From contig JAUJYZ010000791.1 in NCBI GenBank assembly GCA_033675265.1, forward strand, positions 423,501-487,500: a DNA stretch of 64,000 nucleotides, read 5' to 3'. The notes below the pieces were generated by a model. That model saw nothing but the letters and a program-made list of their open reading frames with translations. It did no database searches and was not told where the DNA came from. This document shows, in pieces, positions 47,959-60,882 of this stretch (its first letter is position 1; every line of letters starts with the position of its first letter). The position numbers and the translations under genes are program-made. The stretch is from Actinostola sp. cb2023 (Eukaryota; Cnidaria; Anthozoa; Actiniaria; Actinostolidae).

Positions 47959-48876
47959 GCTACGTCGACCTCGGTCATCTAGAACACCCCGCTATGTCGA
48001 CCTCGGTCATCTAGAACACCCCGCTATGTCGACCTCAGTCATCTAGAACATCCCGCTATGTCGACCTCGGTCATCTAGAACACCCCGCTATGTCGACCTC
48101 GGTCATCTAGAACACCCCGCTATGTCGACCTCAGTCATCTAGAACATCCCGCTATGTCGACCTGGGTCATCTAGAACACCCCGCTATGTCGACCTCGGTC
48201 ATCTAGAACACCCCGCTATGTCGACCTCAGTCATCTAGAACATCCCGAAATGTCGACCTCGGTCATCTAGAACACCCCGCTATGTCGACCTCGGTCATCT
48301 AGAACACCCCGCTATGTCGACCTCAGTCATCTATAACACCCCGCTATGTCGACCTCAGTCATCTAGAACACCCCGCTATGTCGACCTCGGTCATCTAGAA
48401 CACCCCGCTAAGTCGACCTCAGTCATCTCGAATACCCCGCTATGTCGACCTCGGTCATCTAGAACACCCCGCTATGTCGACCTCGGTCATCTAGAACACC
48501 CCGCTATGTCGACCTCGGTCATCTAGAACACCACGCTATGTCGACCTCAGTCATCTAGAACACCCCGCTATGTCGACCTCAGTCATCTAGAACACCCCGC
48601 TATGTCGACCTCAGTCATCTAGAATACCCCGCTATGTCGACCTCGGTCATCTAGAACACCTCGCTATGTCGACCTCAGTCATCTAGAACATCCCGCTATG
48701 TCGACCTCAGTCATCTATAACACCCCGCTATGTCGACCTCGGTCATCTAGAACACCCCGCTATGTCGACCTCAGTCATCTAGAACACCCCGCTATGTCGA
48801 CCTCGGTCATCTAGAACACCCCGCTATGTCGACCTCGGTCATCTCGAATACCCCGCTATGTCGACTTCGGTCATCT
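47959..48876. repeat. 32-bp minisatellite, about 29 units
   Basis: Unit GCTATGTCGACCTCGGTCAT, then CTAGAACACCCC. Two recurrent variant sites: CTCGG or CTCAG, and AACACCCC or AACATCCC. The units are directly adjacent with no spacers, so this is not a CRISPR array. Confidence 0.97.
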
Positions 48877-48893
48877 GGCGCGTCTAATGGGAT

Positions 48894-49943
48894 TACAGCT
48901 ATTTCAAAAAAGGTTGGAAGGTTTTGTTGCATCTTGCATACCAAGCCCGAAATGTATTGTGGATCATATATAAACAAGACGCTCAATGAGCGTACACTCG
49001 GGCTTATGACAAGGACAATGTCAGTTGCGTGAGGAGAGACCTGACAATGACTGACAGTTGCGTGACGAGGGAGACTATGTATATACATGTATGTGTCGAG
49101 TTCATTTGATTTGCCTTTGACTTTGAGTTCATTTGATTACCTTTTGACTTTGAGTTCAATTGATTTGATTTTGATGAGTTCGTGTAAAGGCCCGCTCTCT
49201 AGCTTCAGATCCCGAAACGTCGAGTTTGGAATCGAGTTCGAGTTCGGGTTCGAGTTATGGTTCGAACGTCGAATAAAACAAGGACATCTTCTTCAATACA
49301 ATATCATTTCTCTGACGTCGTGACAATCAGTGACAGTTGAGTGACGAGGGAGACTATGCGTCGGGTGAGTACGTACATGATACGTCTGGAGGTTGCATAG
49401 GTCAGATGGTTCTGATAACGCCCTCACGTTTGTTTTTGTTAAATATATTTTAAGCGAGCTTCTAGTCCTTCTACCACTTCTAGTCATTGAACAATGAACT
49501 AGAATCCTGACCTTTTAATAGCTTGAAGATCTACAGCTGCTTTCAAAACTAAGATTCAAATCTACTTGAGTCCTTCCTGTGTGTCGTTTGTTTTTTTCTT
49601 ATCTGCTGAGTAATCTTGAAACTCGATACGATTAAATACGTCGCATACTTTCGTCATTCTTTAGCCGAACAAAACTACGACTACTACGACTACTACTACT
49701 ACCGAAAAACGCATTTTATAACTCGGGCTTCCTTCGGAAGAGCCCGAGTAATAATGTCAGCATGTACACACAGAAGAATATATGCCGGCTCCATATTATT
49801 GCGAAGACAAAGTTTGGGAAAATTCCCGGAGTCCATATTGTTGTGAGCTTTCGCTGACTCCATTCACATCGCCCATAGTGCATTTCGGGCTTAGTATGCA
49901 AGATGCAACAAAACTTTCACCAACCTTTTTTGAAATAGCTGTA
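48894..49943. mobile_element. 1.05-kb element, TACAGCTATTTCAAAAAA terminal family, copy 4
   Basis: Left TACAGCTATTTCAAAAAAGG, TTGGAAGGTTTTGTTGCATC, then GCATACCAAGCCCGAAATG. The right end is the complement, CATTTCGGGCTTAGTATGC onward to TTTTTTGAAATAGCTGTA. Arms are about 75 bp. The core has TTTGACTTTGAGTTCATTTG repeats and no long coding frame. The left end abuts the 32-bp minisatellite. Confidence 0.85.
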
Positions 49944-50835
49944 TATGATTTGTTTTAGCAGTTTTGCTGGTTCAAATTATTCAAGCTCTATGCTTTAAAT
50001 CATATCGTGTTTAAATAAATGGCCTCCCTCCCTCCGTTGATTTATTTTAGCAGTCTAGCTTGATTACCATACCTGATGATCTCGGATGAAATGAAGTGTT
50101 TTCCATTGCAAAGCTAAAGGCCAACATTCCCTGCAACACAAATTACAACACAGTAATCAGAACTGACAGTTCTCAGTTGTATTAGTACTGTAATACACAG
50201 TATCACTATTCAACGCTAAATCACCGTCGATTAAAACATCAGAGGATAAGAGAGTAGAGAACCACGTTACGGTTGCTTCAGTGCAGAGCCGAATCAATTC
50301 ACAGTAGTGTGATGGACAAACTATCATTGTTACTGTCAGTTCAGAATAATGTATATACTTTCATCATGTGGCGCCGGCGACTGCAACCTTAGAGGAAACT
50401 TATTTCATGTTATAGCAATGATATTCATAGAAACAGCGCCACGGCAAATAGCAGAGGACAAAGAGTATTTATACACTCCCCAAGCGTTATCATGTAAGGG
50501 GGTGGATGTCCTGGGGTTGGACAATAGAATGCGGCATTTTTGATTCCATATTTCATCTTTGCGGCTCGGAACAATTCAAAAATTAAAGGCAAGAAAAACA
50601 TCGAAAAAACTTGGCTTTAAAATATGTTCTGTCCAAAATAAAACTCTCATCCAGTTTATTACAATGAGTACTTTATAAAAACGTTAGAATAATGCTAAGA
50701 CTGGGAGCTCATAAAATAAAACTATTTGCGTTCCTGTTGGTTTTCGTCAATTGAATGAGACTCGTGCTGGCAGAGACACCAACGCCTTTGCAAAGATAAA
50801 AATAAACACACAAAGCTAACAGACTGAGTTCAGTA
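49944..50835. other. Spacer: nothing recognised
   Basis: AT-rich, no supported gene. Confidence 0.5.
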
Positions 50836-51210
50836 CAATGAGAGTTTATCATGTAATTTCAAAACTGATAGGACAAAAAATGATTATCATAGCTGGAAAG
50901 AGCTCGTTGAAATTAGTAAAAATGTGAAGTTTGGAAAAGATCGCTTCACATGCAAATTGCGAAGATATGAATTTTCAAAAATCGAAATTTTGTATGAAAA
51001 CCTTCGTTGGAGGCAAGCCGGTTGCCTCCAAGCGTAAATTTCCAAAGGTTTTCATATAAAGTTTCGATTTTTGAAAATTCATATCTTCGCAATTTGTGAA
51101 GCGATCTTTTCCAAACTTCAAATTTTTACTAATTTCAACGAGCTCTTTCCAGCTATAATAATCATTTTTTGTCCTATGAGTTTTGAAATTTACATGATAA
51201 ACCCTCATTG
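50836..51210. mobile_element. Foldback element, arms about 170 bp
   Basis: Left CAATGAGAGTTTATCATGTA, then AGCTGGAAAGAGCTCGTTGA; right is the complement ending CATGATAAACCCTCATTG. The centre GGAGGCAAGCCGGTTGCCTCC is itself palindromic. Its right arm is also the start of the large tandem duplication. Confidence 0.9.
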
Positions 51211-53514
51211 TTTTGAAATTCAATAATTTTCTAGTATTGATCGGTTCAAAAGAAGAGAATTAAAAGATATCTCCGATATTTATAGTTGTGCGTGACAGCC
51301 GGCTTAATTGGTTCTGTATATCACATGTGGTCACCCTGTGTCCAAAACTAGTGACCATGGCAACCATACTATTCTAACTTCTTTTTTAAACAAGGCTTTC
51401 TTTATTCCTTGAATATGTATTCAACCCAAATTCAACAGTTTTCGAGATGTTTCCAAGATAATGATAATAATTTATTGATTTATATTGAGCTACTGATTTA
51501 CATATGCTGATCAACAGTGCATTACAACTATAATAATAATAATAATGCACTTTATTTCACGAGGGAATGCATAATACAGCTTTTAAAAGCTGAAAAACTT
51601 TTGGCCCTCCTAATCTAAATATATAAACCTACTTTAAAAAAAAGATGAGATTCTTTTTTTCTAGAGTCTTATATAAATCATAAAAGCTGCTACGTCGTAT
51701 GCTGTTTTATTATATAGACACGAGTGTTTTACTGGAAAATATCTCACTCGTAAAATTCGTACGAAACTACATCCGGGACCCGAGTGGCGTATTTTCGATA
51801 TCGACGACGTCGGGCTCAGTACTTTTAGTAAAAAAATATATTTTTTCGTCAATTTTTTTTGGTCTATATAATAAAAAGAAAATTACACAGCGGTTTGAAG
51901 ATATGAATTTTATTTTCTCGTGTTAAAAACAATATTTTACTCACTCGCTGCGCTCGTTCGTAAAATATTGTTTTTGCCACTCGAAAATAAAATTCATATC
52001 TTCGCGCCGCCGTGTAATATCCTCTATGTATTATGAGTCACAGGTGATTGCATGCATATATACAGTATATGAATTTCAATAAATAGAAACAATAAAACAA
52101 TAAAAATATTAACTGACATCGAAACCAGGCGTTAATACACTGAAATCCAAACTATTTCGCAGTAGAGTAACAAAAGTGTGAAATTTATAAAATTATTTGA
52201 AACTTTTATTTTTATTTTTTATTTTTAAGATTTTTATTTCATTTTTGATTAAAATTATGCAATGCAAGTTAAGTTACTGAGCTGAATTTAACTTCGAACT
52301 AACTTAAACCGCAATAATAACAGAAGATCATGCAGGAAGTTTGTTTTGTTTTATTATTATTTGTAACTTTTCATCAAAGGCATAACTAGGCATAACTATT
52401 ACATGCAGCGAATATTATTATTATTATTGTTGTTGTTGTTGCTTTTGTCTATTTTCATTTCTGCGATCTTTTCCAAACTTCAAATTTTTACTAATTTCAA
52501 CGAGCTCTTTCCAGCTATGATAATCATTTTTTGTCCTATGAGTTTTGAAATTACATGATAAACCCTCATTGTTTTGGAAATTCAATAATTTTCTAGTATT
52601 GATCGGTTCAAAAGAAGAGAATTAAAAGATATCTCCGATATTTATAGTTGTGCGTTTTTTAATTGGTTCGGTATATTTGAACGTTGAAATCACATGTGGT
52701 CACCCTGTGTCCAATACTAGTGACCATGGAAACCATACTATTCTAACTTCTTCTTTTTTAAACAAGGCTTTCTTTATTCCTTGAATATGTACTCAACCCA
52801 AATTCAACAGTTTTCGAGATGTTTCCAAGATAATGATAAGAATTTATTGATTTATATTGAGCTACTGATTTACATATGCTGATCAACAGTGCATTACAAC
52901 TATAATAATAATAATAATGCACTTTATTTCACGAGGGAATGCATAATACAGCTTTTAAAAGCTGAAAAACTTATGGCCCTCCTAATCTAAATATATAAAC
53001 CTTTTTAAAAAAGATGAGATTCTTTTTTTTTAGAGTCTTATATAAATCATAAAAGCTGCTACGTCGTATGCTGTTGTATTATGAGTCACAGGTGATTGCA
53101 TGCATATATACAGTATATGAATTTCAATAAATAGAAACAATAAAACAATAAAAATATTAACTGACATCGAAACCAGGCGTTAATACACTGAATTCCAAAC
53201 CATTCCGCAGTAGAGTAACTAAAGTGTGAAATTTATAAAATTATTTGAAACTTTGATTATTTTTTTTTATTTTTTTTAAAGATTTTTATTTCATTTTTGA
53301 TTAAAATTATGCAATGCAAGTTACTATTGAGCTGAATTTAACTTCGAACTAACTTAAACCGCAATAGTAACAGAAGATCATGCAGGAAGTTTGTTTTGTT
53401 TTATTATTATTTGTAACTTTTGATCAAAGGCATAACTAGGCATAACTATTACATGCAGCGAATATTATTATTATTATTGTTGTTGTTGTTGCTTTTGTCT
53501 ATTTTCATTTCTGC
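51101..53514. repeat. Tandem duplication of about 1.05 kb
   Basis: Unit 1 is 51101-52462 and unit 2 is 52463-53514. Both begin GCGATCTTTTCCAAACTTCA and end GCTTTTGTCTATTTTCATTT-CTGC. Unit 1 is about 310 bp longer because of the insertion at 51714-52034. Otherwise the units differ by scattered substitutions and short indels. Each carries a small (TAA)n and a (TTG)n run. A 64-residue frame at the end of unit 2 is not supported as a gene. Confidence 0.93.
51714..52034. mobile_element. MITE inserted in unit 1 only, TATTAT target duplication
   Basis: The empty site is visible in unit 2. TATTAT flanks the insert at 51708-51713 and 52029-52034. Starts ATAGACACGAGTGTTTTACT and ends ACACGGCG-type sequence with GTAATATCCTCTATG. 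Internally it has a second palindrome (TGAATTTTATTTTCTCGTGT / CACTCGAAAATAAAATTCA). A fragment with the same CATAGAGGATATTACA end lies at 62945. Confidence 0.85.
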
Positions 53515-53649
53515 ATGTATCCCAACGGCAGAAGCAGTTTATTCACATGCAGTTACACGAAAACTTCGCTACGCACCAAAACGTTTGCTATTTTCTATCA
53601 AATATGAAAAATAATTCGCTTGTATTGGATGTTACAATTCTGTTGGTAG

Positions 53650-53909
53650 TATACAGTCATTCTCAAAAAGGTTGTCCAGATGAAAAGACTACAATACTAC
53701 AATAAAGTCACGTAATTCATTATGTTTTCAATTTCTGCGCGAGGAACTGCGATACCAGTGCCATTACATTCATTTCTCACAATGCCGTGTATTTTTGCAT
53801 CTCAAATTGAAATTCCACGCGAGGAAATTGAATACATAATGAATCACGTGACTTTATTGTAGTGTTGTAGTCTTTTCATCTGCACAACCTTTTCGAGAAT
53901 GATTGTATA
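53650..53909. mobile_element. MITE, TATACAGTCATTCTCAAAAA terminal family, copy 5
   Basis: Left TATACAGTCATTCTCAAAAA, GGTTGTCCAGATGAAAAGAC, then CACGTAATTCATTATGT. The right end is the complement ending GAGAATGATTGTATA. Arms are about 85 bp. Confidence 0.9.
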
Positions 53910-54203
53910 TAACAACGTGGTTCTGCTGAAGTCAAACATAGTTATACACAGCAGTTGGAAAAAGCTTACTGATTAAAGTTGATAAACTGGAAAACTCTCT
54001 AATATATACATTGTGGCTTACTTATTCCGTGATACCCCTAGTCATTTATAATTTAGTCTCATGAAGATTACCTTCTAGAACTGCATGGAAATGTATAGTA
54101 ATAGCCCTAGAAGTTGCCCAGTTGTTCTTAAGCCAGTATAAACGCGGGAGTATCGATGATATTATAGTTAAACAGTTCCTTCCAAAGATCATCGTTATTA
54201 ATA

Positions 54204-54815
54204 TTGCTCTTAATTGTCGATAATGGTTTTACAAGTATAATTGACGTGTTTTACTCAATATCCCTCTTAACGATCAAAAGATATTTTGAGATCGCGTTCA
54301 AGTGTCGTCATCGAACGTCTAAGAATAATCTTACAAAAATTGACATTGACTCAACCATTTTTAGAATTAGAATGACTGTACATGGTATACACCAATTTCA
54401 GTTAAAAGCAACAAAAGCCAAAACCGCAGAGGATGTCGGGTATTTTTTCTGGCAATTAATTTATTCATATATCGCCATAATAGCTTACTTAATGGACAAT
54501 CCCGACAGCGCAAGTAAGGCCGCTTCAGTGAACGTGTATTTGCGTTCTCTGCGGTTTAACTTGTTCATTTTTCCGTTTTGTTTTCGAAATTGGTGTGTAT
54601 ATTATATACAGTGTATACTAGTGTACTCGCTAGTTGCCATTTGCATTAGTTTATTGTCCCGTGATCTAGTTGTTGTAAATCACGGACAGCCCGTCTTTGA
54701 GAATGACTATATCATTGTATATATTCTAAGAAATGAAGACGTTATTATTGTTATTTGTATAGTTATATTGATATATTTATTTAGTGGCTGTTGTCAAGCT
54801 TTTTTAAGATACTAG
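54204..54815 (+). CDS. Unrecognised open frame, possible membrane protein or chance
   Basis: 203 codons open; the first ATG is near 54373, leaving about 148 residues. Its second half has two hydrophobic stretches (around LFIFPFCFRNWCVYYIQCIL and VIIVICIVILIYLFSG). No family recognised, and no clear splice or promoter context. Long open frames are uncommon at this AT content but do occur by chance; kept only as a candidate. Confidence 0.15.
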   Translation: MLLIVDNGFTSIIDVFYSISLLTIKRYFEIAFKCRHRTSKNNLTKIDIDSTIFRIRMTVHGIHQFQLKATKAKTAEDVGYFFWQLIYSYIAIIAYLMDNPDSASKAASVNVYLRSLRFNLFIFPFCFRNWCVYYIQCILVYSLVAICISLLSRDLVVVNHGQPVFENDYIIVYILRNEDVIIVICIVILIYLFSGCCQAFLRY

Positions 54816-55969
54816 TCCAACTCCCCGCTATATCGATCGAACATACTTTTATTTCTAATCAGTATGCCATGTGGACCAAGGTACAAATCAGAAATCTATT
54901 GTTTCTTGAGCGGGTTAAACTTAACTTAGTTTTCTGACTTGTACCGTAAAGTTTAAACACGACTTTACTAGACAACTTCAGTGGATTTGGACCTCGCAAT
55001 TACTACTTGTAGATGTCTGCTGTTGCCTGCTTTATCCACGACTATGCGAGATACTAGTGGACGCTAGCTAGAGCAAATGTTCAAGTTTATGGGCATGCAA
55101 TGAGTTTGATATGAGAGGCAGTAGTCTCGAAAAGTCTGAAAACATGCAGCAGCATAGTCTACGAATCACGAAATCATCCAGAAGTTAAGTTACCGCTAGC
55201 TAGCTCAGTGAAACTTTCCCTTTCGCAATTCGAATGACGCTCTTGAAAGTGACAGCAATAAATTTATTTTCAATAGTGAACAGATCAATCATGTTTCTAT
55301 AAAAAACATCGTATGTTCCTATATTAATTCATTAGTTACAAGACACACTATATCTATATCTTTCACTTTAACAGAAATGAAAAGAAAAGAAAGAAAAGAA
55401 GAGAAAGACTGAAAAAGAAAAAAAGGAAAGAAAATGTACGTGTGTGAAAACATTCTATGACGTTTTTGTTGGTGTTTTATAATTAGCTAAAATGTATTAG
55501 CTTAAAATACCTGTAATTGAAGAATGAAATGCTTTCTTAACGTTTCTTTTGAATGACCAGGCGTAGTAAACTAACTCGGCAATGCAGCACCGAAGAAAAG
55601 TAAAGTTTTTTTAGGTAACTTTGCGTTCTTTTCAGTGAATGAATATCCCGCATGTTTGAGTGCAGTGTTATCAAGAAATCAGTTTCTCGTCATTTTTTTC
55701 TCCCATCATCGATCGTCCATAATCTACATCTGGCAGAATACACTGAATGGCTACAATTGCAACCGATCTTAAAAACCATTAGCAAACTATGAGCTTTTAT
55801 TTGATGTTTATACTGTCCCCTTAACGTGCGTATATTCTACAACAATGTACCGTAATTACAAAGTTGTTTGAACTCTGCTCAGAACTGTTGATATAACTGA
55901 AGCACACTCTACAAGTAAATGAACCTAGTATATGCAGTTATCTTTGTAGCAGTATCTTAAAAATTCGAA
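54816..55969. other. Spacer: nothing recognised
   Basis: AT-rich; a purine-rich AAAGAAAAG run lies near 55380-55430. Confidence 0.5.
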
Positions 55970-56285
55970 TAAGAAAACTCTTACAGCACATCTATTCTAG
56001 CACTAACATATAAATGACCCATTTTATAAAAATTAAAAATTGAAACAATCAAATGCGCTCGAAATATATCATAGAACAATGTTCCCAAACTTTTTTCTCG
56101 AAACTCTTAAAATAACCACACATCTATTCTACCACTAGCATATAAATGATCCAATAGTTTTATAAAACATAAAAATTGAAACAATCAAATTCGCTCGAAA
56201 TATATCATAGAACAATGTTCCCAAACTTTTTTCTCGAAACTCTTACAGCACATCTATTCTACCACTAACATATAAATGATCCATT
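55970..56285. repeat. About 126-bp tandem repeat, 2.5 copies
   Basis: CTCTTACAGCACATCTATTC, TAACATATAAATGA and AAATATATCATAGAACAATG recur at about 126-base spacing. Confidence 0.85.
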
Positions 56286-57721
56286 TTTACTTTTATATTT
56301 GTTCAGAGCAAATATAGTGAAGGAGTGTAAATCAACAAATTGCACATCAATATTTCGTGAAGACGCTAATCTCACAAACAGGAGCTTTTCGAAGTCTAGA
56401 TGCTTAAAATAGTATATAACAGGAACATTCGTTATAGAAATAGTAAAAATTGGACACAGGGAAGGATTAGTTCCTTACTGAGAAACAAGATTGAGCGTGA
56501 TTCTTCCCTCTGATGTGGTTTTGGACGCGGAAAAAGACAAGTAAAAATACAACAGTATTAATATCACTACATTGTCTTTCCTGAGAGTAGGATGACATTA
56601 GAATGACGCTGATAAATCAAGATACTGAAATGATACCTTAGATAACACATTAAAATAGAACCTAGAAAACGAACCTGTGCTTCTGCAGTACTGCGTAAAA
56701 CGTTCCAACACTTTTTCTCGTGGAAATCTGATCCGTCAACTTAACTTGTGCGACAGGTTCAAATGTGAGTGTAGCTGAGCGTATTGGGTGTACAGTAGTG
56801 TGTGTACTGTCCAAAGGTAACACTGTACTTATGTATGACATATAGTGATGTGGTCCAGTACCTCTCAATGAAATATCTCTTGCATGTTATTTATGTCACG
56901 CCCCTCTTGAATCTGGGTGACGCTCGATTTCACAACATGCAATTACATATAAACATAACGATACCATCCCTAACTGACTGAAACTGTAGAGACTACATTA
57001 GGATCGATCACCATACTTTACCTTGGTTTGTCAGACTTTTTATTTGCGCAAACTACTTGTTTGTATAGTCTTAACGGGTGGGTAGTTCGTAGAATGTTTA
57101 CATTGGGTGTAGGAGTCGGGAGGGACTCCTACGATGGAGCCAGAAATCTATGCCCTTAAGTAAGGAATTCAAGAGTACTCAGTCTTGTAGTCTCTTCTAA
57201 GAGTCGAGGTGAGGCTCTATGTGGCGACTTGTGTCGCCGTTTTTGTTCCTGTCTGGGTGGCGCAGTGTTCTCTTTTGTGACGTACAGTAGAGAACATGCA
57301 GTATGTTATCAATTACACACCTGGGCGTGTTGTTTAATAGCACCCGTGATTCAACACCTTCTAGCACAAGGCAATGTACTTCTAGAATACTGAACCATCT
57401 AGTAATCGTTTAACAAAGAAAAGAAGCTCTCAACAACTGAATAGTAACGCCATGCAACGCCACGCGAACACTGGCTGAATGGTTTTTGCTTTGACTGTCA
57501 AACCTCTGAAGCATGTAATATTCTAGCGGAAAGAAAGTAATTACTAAAAGTCACGATATTTCAGGATAATAATAATAATTGAACTGATAAGATGGAAATC
57601 AGTCGTGTAAATAAACTCTCTTTATTTCTGAATTAGATTTGGACGACCATTTTGGGCCGTAGTTGATTGGCCGATAATGGAAAGCAAAGGGGGACGGGAG
57701 GCAGGGGAAGGACATTTTAGG
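56286..57721. other. Spacer: nothing certain
   Basis: A 68-residue minus-strand frame at 56662-56868 has unremarkable composition, but I cannot place it in a family or connect it to another exon. Confidence 0.45.
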
Positions 57722-58134
57722 TCAGTACTCGTGACGTCACTACAGCTTAATATATAGTTCCGCTACAAGATCTACATTACATGACTCGTTTAAAAATAAA
57801 ATAAGATTAAATTAGCCAGAAAATCAAGGATAAGTGAGTTTAGAAAGTGAAAGCTGTTGACAATTGAAATGATAACAAGACTGACGCGATTTGAACGATT
57901 CGATTTAATTAGTGACGTGACGTGACTGCTGCTTATAGTTCCACTACAAGATCTACATTATGATATATATCTTGATCTACATTATTTGACTCGTTTAAAA
58001 ACAATATTAAATTAGCGAGAAAATCAAGGATTAGTGAGTTAACAAAGTTAGCAAAGTTGTGTCTCCTCTAAGTGAAAACTGTTGACAATTGAACTGATAT
58101 CAAGACGCGATTTGAACGATTCGATTTAGTTTGA
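57722..58134. repeat. Diverged direct duplication, about 200 bp
   Basis: AGTTCCGCTACAAGATCTACA / AGTTCCACTACAAGATCTACA, AAAATCAAGGATAAGTGAGTT and GACGCGATTTGAACGATTCG occur once in each half in the same order. Confidence 0.85.
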
Positions 58135-59893
58135 ATTCTACCCAAAATAACTACTAATTAACGTCATGTGAAAGTCGTGGTTGATATCATGGCTGGTTTG
58201 CACGTGACGTCATGGCGGATGTTGGTGCCCGATCCTCATTAGCTTTTCGCGGTTTGAACTGAGCAAACACCACCATGGTTTGACCGCTGCCTCTTTGTGC
58301 TATAAATCTCCAGGGATTGCTTGTAAACTGACCAGAAAATTAAATAATAGGGAAGTTTTTGCTGGAATCCACTCACTGTCATGGCTCCGTGATGATGATG
58401 ACCAAAAGCCATGAGATATTAGTTTAATTTATTACCATCGATCTAGTTTTGCTTGAGTGTTTATATAATCTATGAATATTTGTGCTACCTACATACAAGC
58501 ATGAATTTATTCGGTCTGCATGTCTTTCATTTTGTATGGTCATGGTTTTTGGAGATATTTTCATTATATATGACATTCCTTTTTATAGCTTAGTAATTAC
58601 TTGTATTGTGATTTTAAAAAGAGGACGTCGATGAGGCTCGAACCCAGTGCTAAATCAGCACTCCACGGTCACTGAAAAACAAAAATGAAATAAACAAATT
58701 AAAAATTGGGTCGACGATTCTCCGAGACACGCTGAAACATCGAATTCGACTTACGTATAGGGTGAAGATTTCGGCGGCCCCCATCAGCGCTATCCCGGTG
58801 CTATACAAAACTAGGTCCATAACTAGGCCACGGTGAGGGAGGGGGTAGCCGGCGGCCCCTAAGACTTAGAACATTTGTGAGAAATTGTTTGTGTTTTCGG
58901 CTTACCCTGGTCCCAGAGGCACTGACCTACACTCTCCCTTACCGGACTTTTGGTAGTGTTTCCTGATCCTCTCATCAGTAGATAAGAGAATATAGGTTAG
59001 GAACCAGTCAGAAATTACGTCGTTTCGAACAATCACTAAACAACAGAACGAGTTGCAGTAATTGCATGGTTTCACAATATAGTTCATATTTACTCTCTCC
59101 TCCCTCTGGCTATAGATCTCCCCTCCCACGGCCTTCTCCCCACAGTCCCTGCGCGTTTCTGAGGATGATTGTACATCAGGTATTTGCTTGATTCGTTTGA
59201 ACAGAAATGTTATCAAAAGACTGACTTCTGCAGACTCCAATACGTCAGGTGCAAACAGTGAAAAACGCAAATTAATTGTTTGTCGTTATCACTAGTAACA
59301 CAAGCGCAAGCACAAGAGGCCTTATGACACTGAAAACGGGTCTGACGCAAGCATAAGCGCAAGCGAAAGATGTGCTTGCATCGCTAGTGAAAAACGGGAT
59401 TCAAGACTTCACTCGCTCTGAGGATCGCGCACCTAACAAACTGATACTAGAATTCATTTCTGAACAGATCAATGCAGCATTTACTCAAACCACTGTTACT
59501 TTCCTGGTTTTAAGACGATGTGTTCATAAAGGATTTACCGAAAGCTAGAGGAAGAAAACACCTCGCTCTCACAAACAGGACAGGAAATTCATGTCGCTAG
59601 GATCTTGTGGTATCAGTTTGTTTATTATGTCATTAATACAGGTAGATTAGTATGATATTCTCACTCCATATTTAGTACCAATATCGTGTAATTTGAATGA
59701 GTGAGGTTTATAGGGCCATTAATATTCTTGATATCCAGAGGACCGTTCGTCCACAGGAAGAGCTGATGGCCTCAAAAGAAGCGAAAACTCCATGAAATTG
59801 TGAAAATGAAAACTGAGAATCAGTGCCAAAAGGAGCCAGGAAAACGCAGCTAAACGTTACATTCTTTTCCCTTGACTGAGCGCTGGGTACTGA

Positions 59894-59897
<4 letters not shown>
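58135..59897. other. Spacer: nothing certain
   Basis: Holds a solo copy of the 56-bp repeat near 59330. A 122-residue minus-strand frame at 58902-59270 ends near a GTAAGC motif but shows no known domain. Confidence 0.45.

Positions 59898-59943
<46 letters not shown>
59898..59943. repeat. (AAT)n microsatellite
   Basis: About 15 AAT units. Confidence 0.95.
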
Positions 59944-59944
<1 letters not shown>

Positions 59945-60882
59945 TTCGTCGAATTTCATTGTACCGACTCTTGGTATACTTATAGAGGGAGTAATACTGA
60001 ACTAGTACGTTAGTTATCATCTTTCGACTGCCCCTTCCTTGAGAGAACTTGAAAGCTTCCGCTTCTTGGTATAGATTCTAGAAAATGTCTGCCGGGAAAA
60101 GTCCGAAAAATTAAAACAAATTTCTTGATTGTGATATAATTTTTGTAAACAGACATTTTCGCTGAGGTAATATTTTGGGCTTTATTTACACGCACAGTGA
60201 CACGAAAGTCCGTCCGTAGTCTTGATGATCTCAGTAGTCGATCCAATAAAAACAGGCACTGCATAGGCTCATTGTAGCTCCAGCGGCGAGAGTATCGCGG
60301 GCGCGTACGAAACATAACGGTAGGAGACTGAGCACGAACTACTGCGATAAACATTAATCCGTTTTAAACTGAAATGCGTTCAACAAAACAGGAAGCTACT
60401 TCCTGTCAAAACAAACAAAGCTTTAACTCCTGTCCTTTGAAAACTATACAAAGAAAACGTCTTGGTCCTTCATCGATGAACTTTTTAGACCAAGCTTTAG
60501 TTCTTTAACTGTTTTTTTTTGTTTTCTAACTTCACGTTGAAAACCCCAGCCATAGGAATCTAGCCTAATCTTATCGTATAGTATCGAACCGTGCCACCAG
60601 TGATTCAGCGTATAACTGTGGCTGTAACTAATGCCATGGCTAAATATATTCATGATAATTAGAATCTGGGGAAACCCTTATTGTTGTTGAGACTGCATAA
60701 ATCGGAACGCGTTGGGTTTCGCTTCCAGAACCTTGGGGTGGTTTACACTTCTAACGTGAATGACAAGCCCGCTTCTGACTGACCGTGATACGAACTGAAA
60801 TCATTACTTCGACCTACATTGCTCCAAAGCGAATCCAGTGCGTTTGGTTGAAGACAACAGATATCAAATTAATTGTGAAACG

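Noticed and set aside
47959..48876. Regular 32-bp repeats resembling a CRISPR array
   Set aside because: Units are contiguous with no spacers, and the genome is eukaryotic; it is a minisatellite.
58622..58670. tRNA-like B-box (GGTTCGAGCC on the minus strand)
   Set aside because: No A-box, acceptor-stem partner or cloverleaf can be formed upstream; at most a tRNA-derived fragment.
60010..60354. 114-residue minus-strand frame rich in Arg
   Set aside because: No family recognised and no exon partners; indistinguishable from chance.
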